From Sphingomonadaceae bacterium PASS1 (GTDB taxonomy: Bacteria; Pseudomonadota; Alphaproteobacteria; Sphingomonadales; Sphingomonadaceae): DNA of 64,000 nt. Positions 37,468 to 46,395 of the stretch are shown here, one piece after another. The notes beneath the pieces are model-generated. The model worked only from the letters and a program-made list of their open reading frames with translations. It did no database searches and was not told where the DNA came from. A program made the position numbers and the translations under genes. Location: assembly GCA_002255985.1 (NCBI GenBank), contig NKIR01000001.1, forward strand, positions 116,889-180,888, read 5' to 3'. How positions within the stretch are numbered: position 1 is the first letter of the stretch; every line of letters begins with the position of its first letter.

Positions 37468-37508
37468 TGTTTTGTCCTCTTCAAAATATTGGAAAGTGTG
37501 CCCGAGTC

Positions 37509-37814
37509 TCAATTATTCGCCAATTGGGCGAAGTCGGCATCGATGGCAGCGAGCGACGCATCGCTGAAGATATTGGGTTTGAACCGCTGAAGCGATCGCA
37601 GCGTCATGCGGTCGGCCATGCCAGATTTTACCGCTTTAGACTGAAGCAGCACAGGAAAACGCTTGTTGATCGCGGCCCGTGCTTCTGGATCAGCCAGCAG
37701 CCTCCCTATCGGTGTTTTTGCAGACAAATATTGCGTCTCATTTGGGCGATTTGCGACAACGGGGGATGTAACCACCGCCAGCGCAACGGCGGCGATAATT
37801 GTATAGTTTCTCAC
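37509..37814 (-). CDS. small secreted protein of unknown function
   Basis: This 101-residue protein has a Sec signal peptide (MRNYTIIAAVALAVVTSPVVA) and a helical body with TPIGRLLADPEARAAINKRFPVLL and MTLRSLQRFKPNIFSDASLAAIDADFAQL. I have a general impression that this motif recurs in short sphingomonad proteins, but I cannot name a family. It is just upstream of the Tat-GST on the same strand (42 bp gap), which suggests a common transcript and a shared periplasmic role. Confidence 0.75.
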   Translation of the reverse strand: MRNYTIIAAVALAVVTSPVVANRPNETQYLSAKTPIGRLLADPEARAAINKRFPVLLQSKAVKSGMADRMTLRSLQRFKPNIFSDASLAAIDADFAQLANN

Positions 37815-37935
37815 AGTCCACTCTCCATGCTACGCCGCGATTAATGCTCCACGCGATATTCATTCAAATCTATTCCATTTGCAATATATTTATGTCGCAA
37901 AGGTCGATATTATTAATGGAATCGTCCGTGTATTC

Positions 37936-38610
37936 CTAAACCTGATAGGATTTCAGGATGGCGCTTGTCTGTTTCCTCATCGCAGCTTTCAACCAATGCA
38001 GACGTTCAGGCGTGAACTCCCACCCCATTTCTGCCAGTCTGTTACGGCGCAGGAACAGGTTGACGATTTGTCCAGAGATCATGGCCGTGATGATAAGCGC
38101 CGATTGCAAATCAACTGTGTTGCCGCTGATCCGATTTAGAACCTGAATGTAGCATGCCGCCATTCTTTGGGCGTCCGGATGCAAACTGCCGAGTTTGCCA
38201 GCGCCACCGGTGGACGGCAGGTCGTGGCGGATCGAAAACAGCGCAGCAGCGCCGCCATCCGGTCCGCCCATCAGGCTGTCGATGCGCGCGTCCTGCATTG
38301 CGCAAAAGCTTTCGATGAGCCGATCTGCTTCGACATTCTTTTGCGTCAGAAGTCGTTCGGTTGCTTGCAATTCGCTTTCCAACAATTTGAACGTCATGGT
38401 CTGCACATGTTCCATGCAGGCTATGTACAATCCATCTTTGTTAACAAAGTAGTAGCGCAATGACGCAGGCGGCACACCGGCAGCAGCCGCAACATCTCTG
38501 GTCGTTACACTATCGAAGCCATAGTCTCCGAATAGCTGGATAGCGAGGTTCAGTATGCGCTCTCGCGTTTCCGCTCCACGGCTATAGCCAGTTTTAACAT
38601 TGCGTCGCAT
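37936..38610 (-). CDS. TetR family transcriptional regulator
   Basis: This 224-residue repressor has an N-terminal HTH (SVTTRDVAAAAGVPPASLRYYFVNKDGLY, about residues 36-66) and an all-helical ligand domain with a CerR-like C-terminus. It lies between the secreted-protein/GST pair and the TonB receptor, all on the minus strand. A perfect palindrome at 38645-38659, 35 bp before the start codon, is a candidate autoregulatory site. Its ligand is likely a pathway metabolite or CoA ester, by analogy only. Confidence 0.92.
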   Translation of the reverse strand: MRRNVKTGYSRGAETRERILNLAIQLFGDYGFDSVTTRDVAAAAGVPPASLRYYFVNKDGLYIACMEHVQTMTFKLLESELQATERLLTQKNVEADRLIESFCAMQDARIDSLMGGPDGGAAALFSIRHDLPSTGGAGKLGSLHPDAQRMAACYIQVLNRISGNTVDLQSALIITAMISGQIVNLFLRRNRLAEMGWEFTPERLHWLKAAMRKQTSAILKSYQV

Positions 38611-38644
38611 CGACTTTACATTCCCTGATTACGTAAAACCAATT

Positions 38645-38659
38645 TGATCCCGGGGATCA
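38645..38659. promoter_or_regulatory. palindrome upstream of tetR, candidate operator
   Basis: TGATCCC and GGGATCA are perfect inverse complements around a single G. The site is 35 bp upstream of the TetR start codon, in the 152-bp gap after the TonB receptor stop. The spacer is too short for a terminator loop, so an operator is the better reading. Confidence 0.5.
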
Positions 38660-38762
38660 TCGTTGTTGCTAACGACTTGTCAGGGTTTGCGCAAAGACGG
38701 ATTACCGAGGCCCGTCGAGGTCCAATGGCCTGTCGCCGAAGCGAGAGGCTATTTTAACTCGA

Positions 38763-41336
38763 TTACCAGTTGAAGCGGAAGGTCAGCCCGAATTCGCGGC
38801 GCGGTGTCAGGGTGACAGAGCGATAGCCAGCGCTTCGGGCAAGACCCAGAGCACTCTGCGCGATCGGGGGTGTCGAAATGTCAGTCGTCCCTTGCCCCAC
38901 CAGCTCTTCAGTTTCGGTCAGATTGCGGGCATAAGCTCCAATATCCCACTGCCCATCGTTGGCGCGCGCGCCGATATAGAGATTGAGCAGGCCATAGCTA
39001 TCTGCGGTAAAACTACCCGGCGCAAACTTGTTTTTGGGTGTGTAGTTAATCAAAGTGCGAATATATGCATCGGTATGATTGGAAACCGGCATATTATATT
39101 CGGCCTGCATCGATGCATTCCAGTCAGACTGAAAGGCCAATGCCGAATTTGAATTGCAGTAGCGGACGGCTTCGGTCCCGAAGCTTGCGAGTGTTGGGAT
39201 GGTGGCGTCGGGAATTCCGTCGGCGTTCGCATCGTTACACGGCACCGACGCATTCGACAGTCGCCCGCGAGCATAGTTGATGTTCCCGGAGATCGAAAAT
39301 TGCTTTGAAGGCCGATAGCCAAGTTCTAGATCAAACCCCTTAACCTTCGCATCGGCATTAACCGTAAGTGACGCGGCTGAAGCGACGGAAATCGGTGTGG
39401 TCGTATTGCTCACATAGGGCACGCCGAGAGCCGAAAACAGGAAGCCATCATATTTTTGATAAAAGGCCGCAACATTAACCGTCAATTTGCGGTCCATTGC
39501 CTGCATTTTCAATCCGACTTCAAAATTGTCCGACGTCTCTGAACTGGTATTGGCGAACGCCCGTATACGAGAGTCGGTCGATTGCAGATTCAAGTTATTG
39601 GTCTGCGGACGCCAGCTATGACCAAAGCTCAAATAGGCCGTCATGTCGTCGGAAAAACGATGGGTCAGCGAGGCGTTATATACCCAAGCCTTTTCCTTGG
39701 AGACCAGCGGATTTGACGCGAACTGTTGGAAACCGCTAATCCTTACATCGCACTGTCCCGGAATGGCCGTCGACGCAAAACCCGCCGATGTCGCTGGTGG
39801 CCCGGGGCGAGCCGGAATGCTGCCACAGAAACTGGTCGGAAACCCAGTTGCTGACAATCCGGAGAGCAAGTTTCCGATCTGGTCGCTGCTCTGTTCGTAC
39901 CAGACATGGCGCGCACCCAGAAACAGGTCGGTTTCTGGCGTAATATGAAAAGTGGAGTTGGCGTAGATCGCCTGATTTTTCCAGCTGACGGGAAAATTAC
40001 CCTGCAGGATCAGATTATAGTTATAGTTGAAATTGTTGAGACTAACCGCACCCGGGAAAAGAACGAAAGCTCCGATCGCCGCTCGCGGCCAGCCGAAAGT
40101 GCCGGGAAGATAGGATGCGACAGAGTCGACAATATTATCCGACGTGGTTTTTTCATAATAGACGCCAACGCCATAATCCCAGAAATCTGCCCCGGTTGTT
40201 TCAAACCGCAGTTCCGATGTGGTCAGCTTTGAACGTCCGTCCAGCGTTTTTAACTGCGGATCCGGATAGGGGATCGGGAAAATGTGACCGACATTGGTAC
40301 CGCCTGAATTGATGTTCCGCGTCTTGTTGTATTCGCCGACATAGGAAATGCGGTGAGTGCCAAGATCGAGGTTTACCTGACCGATCAGGTTTGTGTGGTG
40401 TTCGTCACGGACTAGCGGCACATCGACGACCGACAAACGGTCAAAGGCGCTGATCGCCGGTCCATTGAAACCTGCAAGCGGTGCCGTTGCGCCCAAAGGT
40501 GGCGTGCTTGGACCCTGATAGCCAGTTCCCGCCACCTGAGACAGGACGGTTCTGACCGATTTGAAATCCTGATACATCACGTTAATATCCAGGGCTTCAA
40601 TCGGCTGGAAGCGCACCGACACGCGCCAGCTATCCAATTCCTGCTCAGATTTGCGACCAGAAAAAAGACTGCGGACGCCATCGCCATCGTTGCGATCAAC
40701 AATTCCAGCCACGCGAACGGCAAGCACATCCTTGATGATTGGAAGGCCGATGGCAGCTTCACCACGCATCTGATCGAGCGATGAAACAGCCAGCGAGACA
40801 TATCCTGTCACCTCATTAAGATCAGGGCGCTTGGTCGTGATGGTGATCGCCCCAGAGGACGACGGACGTCCGCGCAGCGTGCCTTGTGGACCGCGCAACA
40901 CTTCAACCTGGCCGATGTCGTACAGCGCTTGATAGACCATAACGTCCGAAACCGGGGCTTCATTGAGATAGGTCTGTACCGTAGGATCAAGCCGACCGCC
41001 GGCAGCGCCTCTTGCCGCCCCGCGCAGTCCAAGCGTTGGCGTGTTCCCCGGTGTAGTGGGAGCGAAGTTAAGCCCAGGTACGACCGCTGCCAGATCGGAG
41101 CCGTTGAAAAGGTTAAGATCTTTAAGCTTTTGGTCAGTAACGACATTAACTGTCAGTGGAACATCCTGAAGGCTCTCGTCAATTCGGCGCGCCGTAACAA
41201 CTATTTCGTTGTTTTTGGATTGTGCAGACTCGTCTGCATCTTCGGGAGCAGTTGATTGCGCTTGAACCTGCGGAACCCAGAATCCAACCAGAGCGGCCCC
41301 CAATAGCAATTTTGACGATGCTTTGAACTTGCGCAT
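38763..41336 (-). CDS. TonB-dependent outer-membrane receptor
   Basis: This 857-residue outer-membrane channel takes up a substrate with TonB-ExbBD energy. It has a signal peptide (LLLGAALVGFWVPQVQA), TonB-box-like EIVVTARRIDESLQDVPLTV, the plug domain (VVPGLNFAPTTPGNTPTLGLRGAARG, VLRGPQGTLRGRPSSSGAI), and a C-terminal beta-barrel ending in RREFGLTFRFNW with terminal aromatic Trp. GGGGAGAA precedes the ATG. Its place in a catabolic region suggests import of the hydrophobic growth substrate rather than iron. Confidence 0.95.
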   Translation of the reverse strand: MRKFKASSKLLLGAALVGFWVPQVQAQSTAPEDADESAQSKNNEIVVTARRIDESLQDVPLTVNVVTDQKLKDLNLFNGSDLAAVVPGLNFAPTTPGNTPTLGLRGAARGAAGGRLDPTVQTYLNEAPVSDVMVYQALYDIGQVEVLRGPQGTLRGRPSSSGAITITTKRPDLNEVTGYVSLAVSSLDQMRGEAAIGLPIIKDVLAVRVAGIVDRNDGDGVRSLFSGRKSEQELDSWRVSVRFQPIEALDINVMYQDFKSVRTVLSQVAGTGYQGPSTPPLGATAPLAGFNGPAISAFDRLSVVDVPLVRDEHHTNLIGQVNLDLGTHRISYVGEYNKTRNINSGGTNVGHIFPIPYPDPQLKTLDGRSKLTTSELRFETTGADFWDYGVGVYYEKTTSDNIVDSVASYLPGTFGWPRAAIGAFVLFPGAVSLNNFNYNYNLILQGNFPVSWKNQAIYANSTFHITPETDLFLGARHVWYEQSSDQIGNLLSGLSATGFPTSFCGSIPARPGPPATSAGFASTAIPGQCDVRISGFQQFASNPLVSKEKAWVYNASLTHRFSDDMTAYLSFGHSWRPQTNNLNLQSTDSRIRAFANTSSETSDNFEVGLKMQAMDRKLTVNVAAFYQKYDGFLFSALGVPYVSNTTTPISVASAASLTVNADAKVKGFDLELGYRPSKQFSISGNINYARGRLSNASVPCNDANADGIPDATIPTLASFGTEAVRYCNSNSALAFQSDWNASMQAEYNMPVSNHTDAYIRTLINYTPKNKFAPGSFTADSYGLLNLYIGARANDGQWDIGAYARNLTETEELVGQGTTDISTPPIAQSALGLARSAGYRSVTLTPRREFGLTFRFNW

Positions 41337-41416
41337 TTTCTTCTCCCCTATTTGTTGCGCTGGCCAAATTGCTTTCGGCTCATTTTACCGATCTTTTGGG
41401 CGCAGTGCCGTCTCTA

Positions 41417-41447
41417 ATAATGAATCGAGCATGAATCGTTTCATTAT
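41417..41447. promoter_or_regulatory. inverted repeat upstream of the TonB receptor
   Basis: ATAATGAA (41417-41424) and TTCATTAT (41440-41447) are perfect 8-bp arms with a 15-base spacer, 80-110 bp upstream of the receptor start. This position suits an operator or activator site. The spacer is long and AT-rich repeats arise by chance, so support is modest. Confidence 0.4.
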
Positions 41448-41481
41448 CAATTTATCGTTACCTCGCCGTTCACACAAGAGA

Positions 41482-41494
41482 ATTATTCCAAATG
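41482..41494. promoter_or_regulatory. 13-bp element, first copy
   Basis: ATTATTCCAAATG here is identical to 44905-44917. Both copies lie in intergenic DNA bordering the same block of genes: this one between the TonB receptor promoter and the BNR gene end, the other in the divergent promoter of the BNR operon and an MFS gene. It may be a binding site of one regulator controlling both units. Confidence 0.45.
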
Positions 41495-41587
41495 GATGAT
41501 ATTGGAGCAATTTCATGATTTAGCGACAATTTGGTAACTCGGACAATTGGCGCGCAGGAAATCGAGCCGTTTGAATACGCTCGAAAA

Positions 41588-42970
41588 TCATTCACTAATC
41601 CGCGCCGCTGCAAAACGTGAGCCTTTTCCCAGTCGCGCGCCGTGGCGGGAGAAAGTGGTCCATGCGACGCCATCAGCGGACATGTCCATATAGGCCTCTG
41701 CCTCGGATGGTGATTCGCCTTCTCCTTGGGTAGCATCACCTGGAGGATCGAGATTGACGCTGCGGAAATGGGGGCGGGTGCTGTCGCCATCGAACGATTC
41801 TGCAAGATACGCGTTCCAGCAGCCATAGCCTGAAACGATCCAGCGGCGCGGATTTTCCTTGGCGCTGGTGTTGAGCGAGGCGATGACGATGTGGCCGGGT
41901 TCGCCTGCGATGATATTGGCATGGCCGTTGTTAAAGGTTGCGCCCTTTGGCATGACCCTCACCGGCTTGGACCAACTGCGGGCCCTATTGCGCGACGTAA
42001 CCAGATAAATCTGGTTGTCGCGGTCGTCAGTCCAAAGGGCATAGACTGTGCCAGCCTTGTCTACCGCAATTTTCTGGTGACCGGTCTGGATATTGCAGGC
42101 GAGCGAATTGGGAATGGCTTCCTGCCGCCATGTCTCGCCAAAATCCTCGCTGACCGCGATAATCTGTCTACACAGATTGGCGGGTTTGAAGGGGTAGGTT
42201 TGATCGATCACGCGGTAAGGATCGAAGCCGATAAATTCGGGATAATCGAAATACAGCGTGCCATCGGGCGCAGCTACCCCTGCCCCCGCCTCCGTCGTCA
42301 CCGAAGCCGGGTTCATCATCTTCGTCCAAGTCGCGCCGCCGTCGAGCGAGCGAAAGACCGGACGAATTCCGCCGACGAGACGTGGGGCAACGCCGAAGAA
42401 ATAGACCGCGCGCTGGTTCAGCCCCTTGGGGTGATGGCCCGTGATCATCCGGCCCCAATCATAAGTGCCGCACCCTGTCGTGCTGCCGTCCCATGTCTTG
42501 CCCAGATCATCGCTCCACGAAACTACCGCGCCGCCCTTCATTGGGCCGCAAGACGCCGCGGCGTTGCTGGTGACATAATAGACCCGGTCGGTGACCGCAT
42601 CGATATGGACAGTGCCATGGACACCCTTGGCGTGGCTATCGCCATTGGCATGGGATGGCGGTGTGATTTCTTGCCAGTTGAGGCCATTGTCGGTCGAGCG
42701 CAGCACGCCCTTCGCCGTGCGACCGATGAACAGCACACCGCTGCGCGATACCTGAATAGAGGGCGATTGATCGAGGATTGCGGTATCAAACATGCAGCCC
42801 TGTGCCACTGGCCGTCCGGGTAAATCACCGACCGTAGCGGTGCAATGCGGCGATGCCTTTGGTGGCTGCACCTTTTCCGACGCGGGAAAGGGATAGATGC
42901 GCGAGGCGACAATCGGAATCACCACCAACGCAGCGGCGACTATGCCGAGTTTGACGGGGTGGATAGCCAT
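41588..42970 (-). CDS. membrane-anchored BNR/Asp-box beta-propeller protein A
   Basis: This 460-residue protein has one N-terminal hydrophobic anchor or uncleaved signal (LGIVAAALVVIPIVASRIYPF) and a sialidase/WD40-like propeller with Asp-box repeats (SDDLGKTWDGS, SLDGGATWTKM, SEDFGETWRQE, NRARSWSKP). Substrate and role are unknown; sialidase catalytic residues (Arg triad, Tyr/Glu pair) are not identifiable. It is a clear paralogue of the next upstream gene (YDWGRMITGHHPKG against YDWNRVFSGRPVKP). It starts 3 bp after that gene's stop, so both are co-transcribed. Confidence 0.8.
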   Translation of the reverse strand: MAIHPVKLGIVAAALVVIPIVASRIYPFPASEKVQPPKASPHCTATVGDLPGRPVAQGCMFDTAILDQSPSIQVSRSGVLFIGRTAKGVLRSTDNGLNWQEITPPSHANGDSHAKGVHGTVHIDAVTDRVYYVTSNAAASCGPMKGGAVVSWSDDLGKTWDGSTTGCGTYDWGRMITGHHPKGLNQRAVYFFGVAPRLVGGIRPVFRSLDGGATWTKMMNPASVTTEAGAGVAAPDGTLYFDYPEFIGFDPYRVIDQTYPFKPANLCRQIIAVSEDFGETWRQEAIPNSLACNIQTGHQKIAVDKAGTVYALWTDDRDNQIYLVTSRNRARSWSKPVRVMPKGATFNNGHANIIAGEPGHIVIASLNTSAKENPRRWIVSGYGCWNAYLAESFDGDSTRPHFRSVNLDPPGDATQGEGESPSEAEAYMDMSADGVAWTTFSRHGARLGKGSRFAAARISE

Positions 42971-42973
42971 GCC

Positions 42974-44386
42974 CTATCGCTTCACCAGACGGCCAAGCAC
43001 GCCTTGCGCGTCACCCTCGGGCACAGTCGCCACAAACGCGCCCCACAGCGATCCATCCGGAGCCCAGCGCGGAATCGTATATTCCTGCGGTCCGCTTGCC
43101 CAGCAACAGGCTTCGGGCATCAGCGGCTTGCCCGGACGGGTGACGGCGGCTGTCTCGAAAGTCGGCAACGGCGCAGTTGGGTTGTCACTGATCCCCAGAT
43201 AGCCGGTCCAGACCTGCTTGTCGGTGGTGCCGTAATAGGAGATGCCGACGCGGCCTTCGGGCGTGACAGCAATGCCGGTGAAGACCGTCTGGAGAACGCC
43301 CGGCGGATTGATGCGCACCGGCTTACTCCACGTCCGTCCCTTGTCCGCCGACCAGCTCAGCACCGGTAATTGGTCGTCGTCATTAAAGACATAATAAAAC
43401 CGCTCTGCGCCATCCATACCCAGCGCGTCGCTCGTCTGGGTCAACGCCATTTCCGCGGGTACCGTATTGGCGCGACCGCTCATCAACTGCTTGCGCCAGG
43501 CGGGCGATGCCAGAGCCCGGAGTACGCCTATACCGCCTCCGCCTATGTCTTTGCGGACGATGTGCTCGCTCCAGCTCGCGCCTTCATCATGCGACACCAC
43601 TACGCGCGTCGCGCCGCAGAAATGTATGGGCATATAGATCGCGCCGTCCTTGGGATCGACAATACCGCGCCCGAAGCCGGAGCCGCGCGGTTGGGTCGGG
43701 TCTTTACAATCGCCATGTTTGTAGGGATCTGGGCCGGTGGTCTTGAACGACCTTCCGCCATCGACCGATTTGAAACAACGTGCACCAGTCACGAAACCGC
43801 CGGGCTGTGTCATGTTGCAATAATAGATGTTGGTAGGATAGCCGCCGCTGCGCGGCTTCACAGGCCGTCCGGAGAAGACGCGATTCCAGTCATAGCGATC
43901 AGGCGAATCGAATGTGCCGAGTTGCCACGTCTTGCCCAGATCATCGCTGGCATAGACCGGGCTTTCGCCGAGTGCAGAATAGAAATAGCGCTGCGTTACC
44001 GGATCGAGATAGCCATCGGGAATTCCCGTCCGCGTATCCTTGGGCAGCACGCGCCTCACCCATGTTTTGCCATCATCGGATGACACTGCAATCCCGGCGG
44101 GACCAGTGGTGACCGAACGCAGCAGTGTCCCGTCATTGGTAATCGCCAGTCCCGGCTCGCCCGAGCGCATGCCGGTGTCGATCAGGCAAGGCATGTAGCT
44201 GCCTGCACCCGCCACCTTGCCGCCTGTGTGGCGGACAGTGCTGCGGTCATCGTGACATCCCGAAACATGCTGCACAAATTGGGTACTTGTATTTCCCTCT
44301 AGCAACTGCGGGATCAGCTTCGCACCAATCAGCGCCACCACGCCGGCAAGGGCAAGCGCAACCGGCGTTTGATTGAAATGCTTCAC
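42974..44386 (-). CDS. membrane-anchored BNR/Asp-box beta-propeller protein B
   Basis: This 470-residue protein starts at GTG 44386, overlapping the stop of the four-helix membrane protein (GTGA). It has an N-terminal hydrophobic anchor (PVALALAGVVALIGAKLI) and a propeller with Asp-box repeats (SSDDGKTWVRR, SDDLGKTWQLG, SVDGGRSFKTT, SHDEGASWSEH, SADKGRTWSKP). Several Cys residues (YMPCLIDTG, PEACCWASG) may form disulfides, fitting a periplasmic location. The C-terminal part ends TIPRWAPDGSLWGAFVATVPEG. Function is unknown. Confidence 0.8.
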   Translation of the reverse strand: MKHFNQTPVALALAGVVALIGAKLIPQLLEGNTSTQFVQHVSGCHDDRSTVRHTGGKVAGAGSYMPCLIDTGMRSGEPGLAITNDGTLLRSVTTGPAGIAVSSDDGKTWVRRVLPKDTRTGIPDGYLDPVTQRYFYSALGESPVYASDDLGKTWQLGTFDSPDRYDWNRVFSGRPVKPRSGGYPTNIYYCNMTQPGGFVTGARCFKSVDGGRSFKTTGPDPYKHGDCKDPTQPRGSGFGRGIVDPKDGAIYMPIHFCGATRVVVSHDEGASWSEHIVRKDIGGGGIGVLRALASPAWRKQLMSGRANTVPAEMALTQTSDALGMDGAERFYYVFNDDDQLPVLSWSADKGRTWSKPVRINPPGVLQTVFTGIAVTPEGRVGISYYGTTDKQVWTGYLGISDNPTAPLPTFETAAVTRPGKPLMPEACCWASGPQEYTIPRWAPDGSLWGAFVATVPEGDAQGVLGRLVKR

Positions 44387-44832
44387 TGCGCTGGCTGTGC
44401 TGCCACGGGTACCGTCGCACCCTCTCCTTTTGCTAAGGCAAGCCACATGATGCCTGCCGTGATATAGGCAAAGGCGATGATGGCGATATAGGTTGTGGTC
44501 TCCACATCAAGCTTCGATGCTACCCAACAGACCAGCGCCGCGCCAATCGCTGGAGCAATCACAAACGCCCGGTTGCCGATAAAGCCAAATGCGCGACAGA
44601 TGAGCGCCATCGGAAAAGCCACGATAAAGGTGATGATCGTCGCCAGAAACAAAGTGAACATCAGCGTGATGATTAGCGCCGAAGAAGCACTTGCAAGAGT
44701 CGCGCCGCCTGCATCTTTGGTCACAAATTGGAACAGCAACAATGCCACAAAGCCAAGCGTGTAGATCAAGGCGTTGCTGATCCCCGCCATAACCACTGCG
44801 GTGCCGACCGACATAAGTTTTGGCTTTGTCAT
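44383..44832 (-). CDS. four-helix inner-membrane protein of unknown function
   Basis: This 149-residue protein has four hydrophobic segments (ISNALIYTLGFVALLLFQFV, SALIITLMFTLFLATIITFIVAFPMALI, AFVIAPAIGAALVCWVAS, YIAIIAFAYITAGIMWLALA). I do not recognise the family. It heads a three-gene operon with the two BNR proteins, to which it is coupled by a GTGA overlap, so it is probably their membrane partner. Confidence 0.75.
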   Translation of the reverse strand: MTKPKLMSVGTAVVMAGISNALIYTLGFVALLLFQFVTKDAGGATLASASSALIITLMFTLFLATIITFIVAFPMALICRAFGFIGNRAFVIAPAIGAALVCWVASKLDVETTTYIAIIAFAYITAGIMWLALAKGEGATVPVAAQPAQ

Positions 44833-45162
44833 GATCCATCCCCCCTCTGCTGTAGTGCTAAGCTGCCAGCTCCTGCAGCTGACCGATACGCATCTATTGC
44901 CGAAATTATTCCAAATGAAATAGATTGTGTCAATTGCATTATTTCAGCTGTCTCGCGTGGCACGCCCAAACAAAGGGCGAAAACGCAAGGAAGAGCCTGC
45001 CAACAGTTGCTAAGACCAAGCCTGGTTCTTTGAACAAAGCTGGCCAAGGGTTTGACATTAGCAATGCGCCATGCAAATTGCATAATGAAGCATCGAGACT
45101 GGATAAGCGATTGTACGCGACCAGTGAGCCTCAAATCCTGCAAGAAAAGTGAAAAAGCAAAG
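44833..45162. promoter_or_regulatory. divergent regulatory region with several repeats
   Basis: This 330-bp gap lies between the BNR operon and the plus-strand MFS gene. It contains the second copy of ATTATTCCAAATG (44905-44917), an inverted repeat with arms TGAAATA (44916-44922) and TATTTCA (44940-44946), and the palindrome ATGCAA-A-TTGCAT (45071-45083). No gene is apparent. The density of repeats points to regulated divergent transcription. Confidence 0.55.
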
Positions 45163-46395
45163 ATGACCATGACGGCAAAACAGGAATGGGCAGCGAATTG
45201 GCAGCTGCCGTTGTTGGCGATGCTTGGCATCGCCGGAGCCGCCACATTTGGTTATTCGAGCGGCGTCTTCATGGAGCAGATGACGCGCGAATTCGGCTGG
45301 AGCCGCGCGCAATTCTCGGCAGCTTTCACCGTGCAGATGGTGCTTGGCTTAATTGTTATGCCGTTTCTTGGGCGTTTGGTCGACCACATCGGGCCTCGGC
45401 GTATTGGTCTGGCTGGTATCGGCCTCTACACGCTGGCCTTCTCGGCATTGGGGCTCGCTAACGGCACCATCTGGCAATGGTGGTTGCTTGGAGCGGTGCA
45501 GGCTGTCGGTGTTGCCTTTATCACCAATCCGGTCTGGCTTAGCTCCGTAATCCCGCGCTTTCACGCATCGCGCGGTCTTGCGCTGGCAGTATCGCTAGCG
45601 GGGATCGGCGTTGCAACGCTGATATGGCCTAATATCGCGGCGTTCGGTATTCAGCATCTGGGCTGGCGGTTGACATTTCCGGCGATGGCCGTCCTTTGGG
45701 CAGTGATCATGCTCCCTTTCGCGTGGTTCTGCCTGATCGATCCGCCTGCAATCGAAGTGCCCACCGGCGCAACCGAGGCCAAGGCACCGAAAAGCGATTA
45801 TCTCCGCGCGCTGCGCTCACGAACGGCGATTTGCCTTGCTTTGGCGGGCGGCATATTCGCCAGCGTGACGTATGGCATCATCCTCAATCTCGTGCCGATG
45901 TTGCAAGCGCAGGGCATGACGCTGACGGCTGCTGCTGGCTTGACCAGCACCATGGGCATCTTCGTCATCGGCGGGCGGATTGCCACAGGCTATTTGCTCG
46001 ACCGGTTGCCAACGCGTCCGCTCAGCATTGCCGTCTTTGTGCTGCCGGTCATCGTCTGTCTGGTGCTGTGGCTGTTTCCGGGTAACAGCATTGCAATCAT
46101 GGTGGCCGTGGCCCTGCTTGGGCTGGCAACCGGATCGGAGACCGATGTCGTCGTTTATATGATCGCACAGCGTTTCGGGCGGGATATTTTCGCCACGGTA
46201 CTGGCGGTGATTATGTCCGTCTTCGCCCTGTTGGCCGCAACCGGACCGTTGCTGGCTGGCTCGATTTTTGACCAGTATGACAGCTATGAACCCTATTTGA
46301 TGATCGGCATACCGCTCGCATTGCTGGCCACGCTCTGCATCGCGCTGGTGCCGGATAGGCCAGTCGCCGGAGTCGACGCTGGAATTACAGTTTGA
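45163..46395 (+). CDS. MFS transporter (OxlT/monocarboxylate-type) 1
   Basis: This 410-residue, 12-helix permease has GYSSGVFMEQMTREFGWSRAQFSAAF, helix 2-3 loop GRLVDHIGPRRIGLAGI and a central cytoplasmic loop. It resembles the oxalate/formate-antiporter-like and monocarboxylate MFS groups often found with aromatic or terpenoid catabolic genes. It is paralogous to the permease at 57459 (FGWSRAQ, GPRR). Start ATG 45163 or 45169; the longer frame to 45052 runs through the palindromic promoter region and is unlikely. Ribosome-binding site weak (AAAG). Confidence 0.87.
   Translation: MTMTAKQEWAANWQLPLLAMLGIAGAATFGYSSGVFMEQMTREFGWSRAQFSAAFTVQMVLGLIVMPFLGRLVDHIGPRRIGLAGIGLYTLAFSALGLANGTIWQWWLLGAVQAVGVAFITNPVWLSSVIPRFHASRGLALAVSLAGIGVATLIWPNIAAFGIQHLGWRLTFPAMAVLWAVIMLPFAWFCLIDPPAIEVPTGATEAKAPKSDYLRALRSRTAICLALAGGIFASVTYGIILNLVPMLQAQGMTLTAAAGLTSTMGIFVIGGRIATGYLLDRLPTRPLSIAVFVLPVIVCLVLWLFPGNSIAIMVAVALLGLATGSETDVVVYMIAQRFGRDIFATVLAVIMSVFALLAATGPLLAGSIFDQYDSYEPYLMIGIPLALLATLCIALVPDRPVAGVDAGITV

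Noticed and set aside
41891..42823. 310-codon plus-strand open frame
   Set aside because: Antisense to BNR protein A, whose repeated Asp boxes show the true coding strand.
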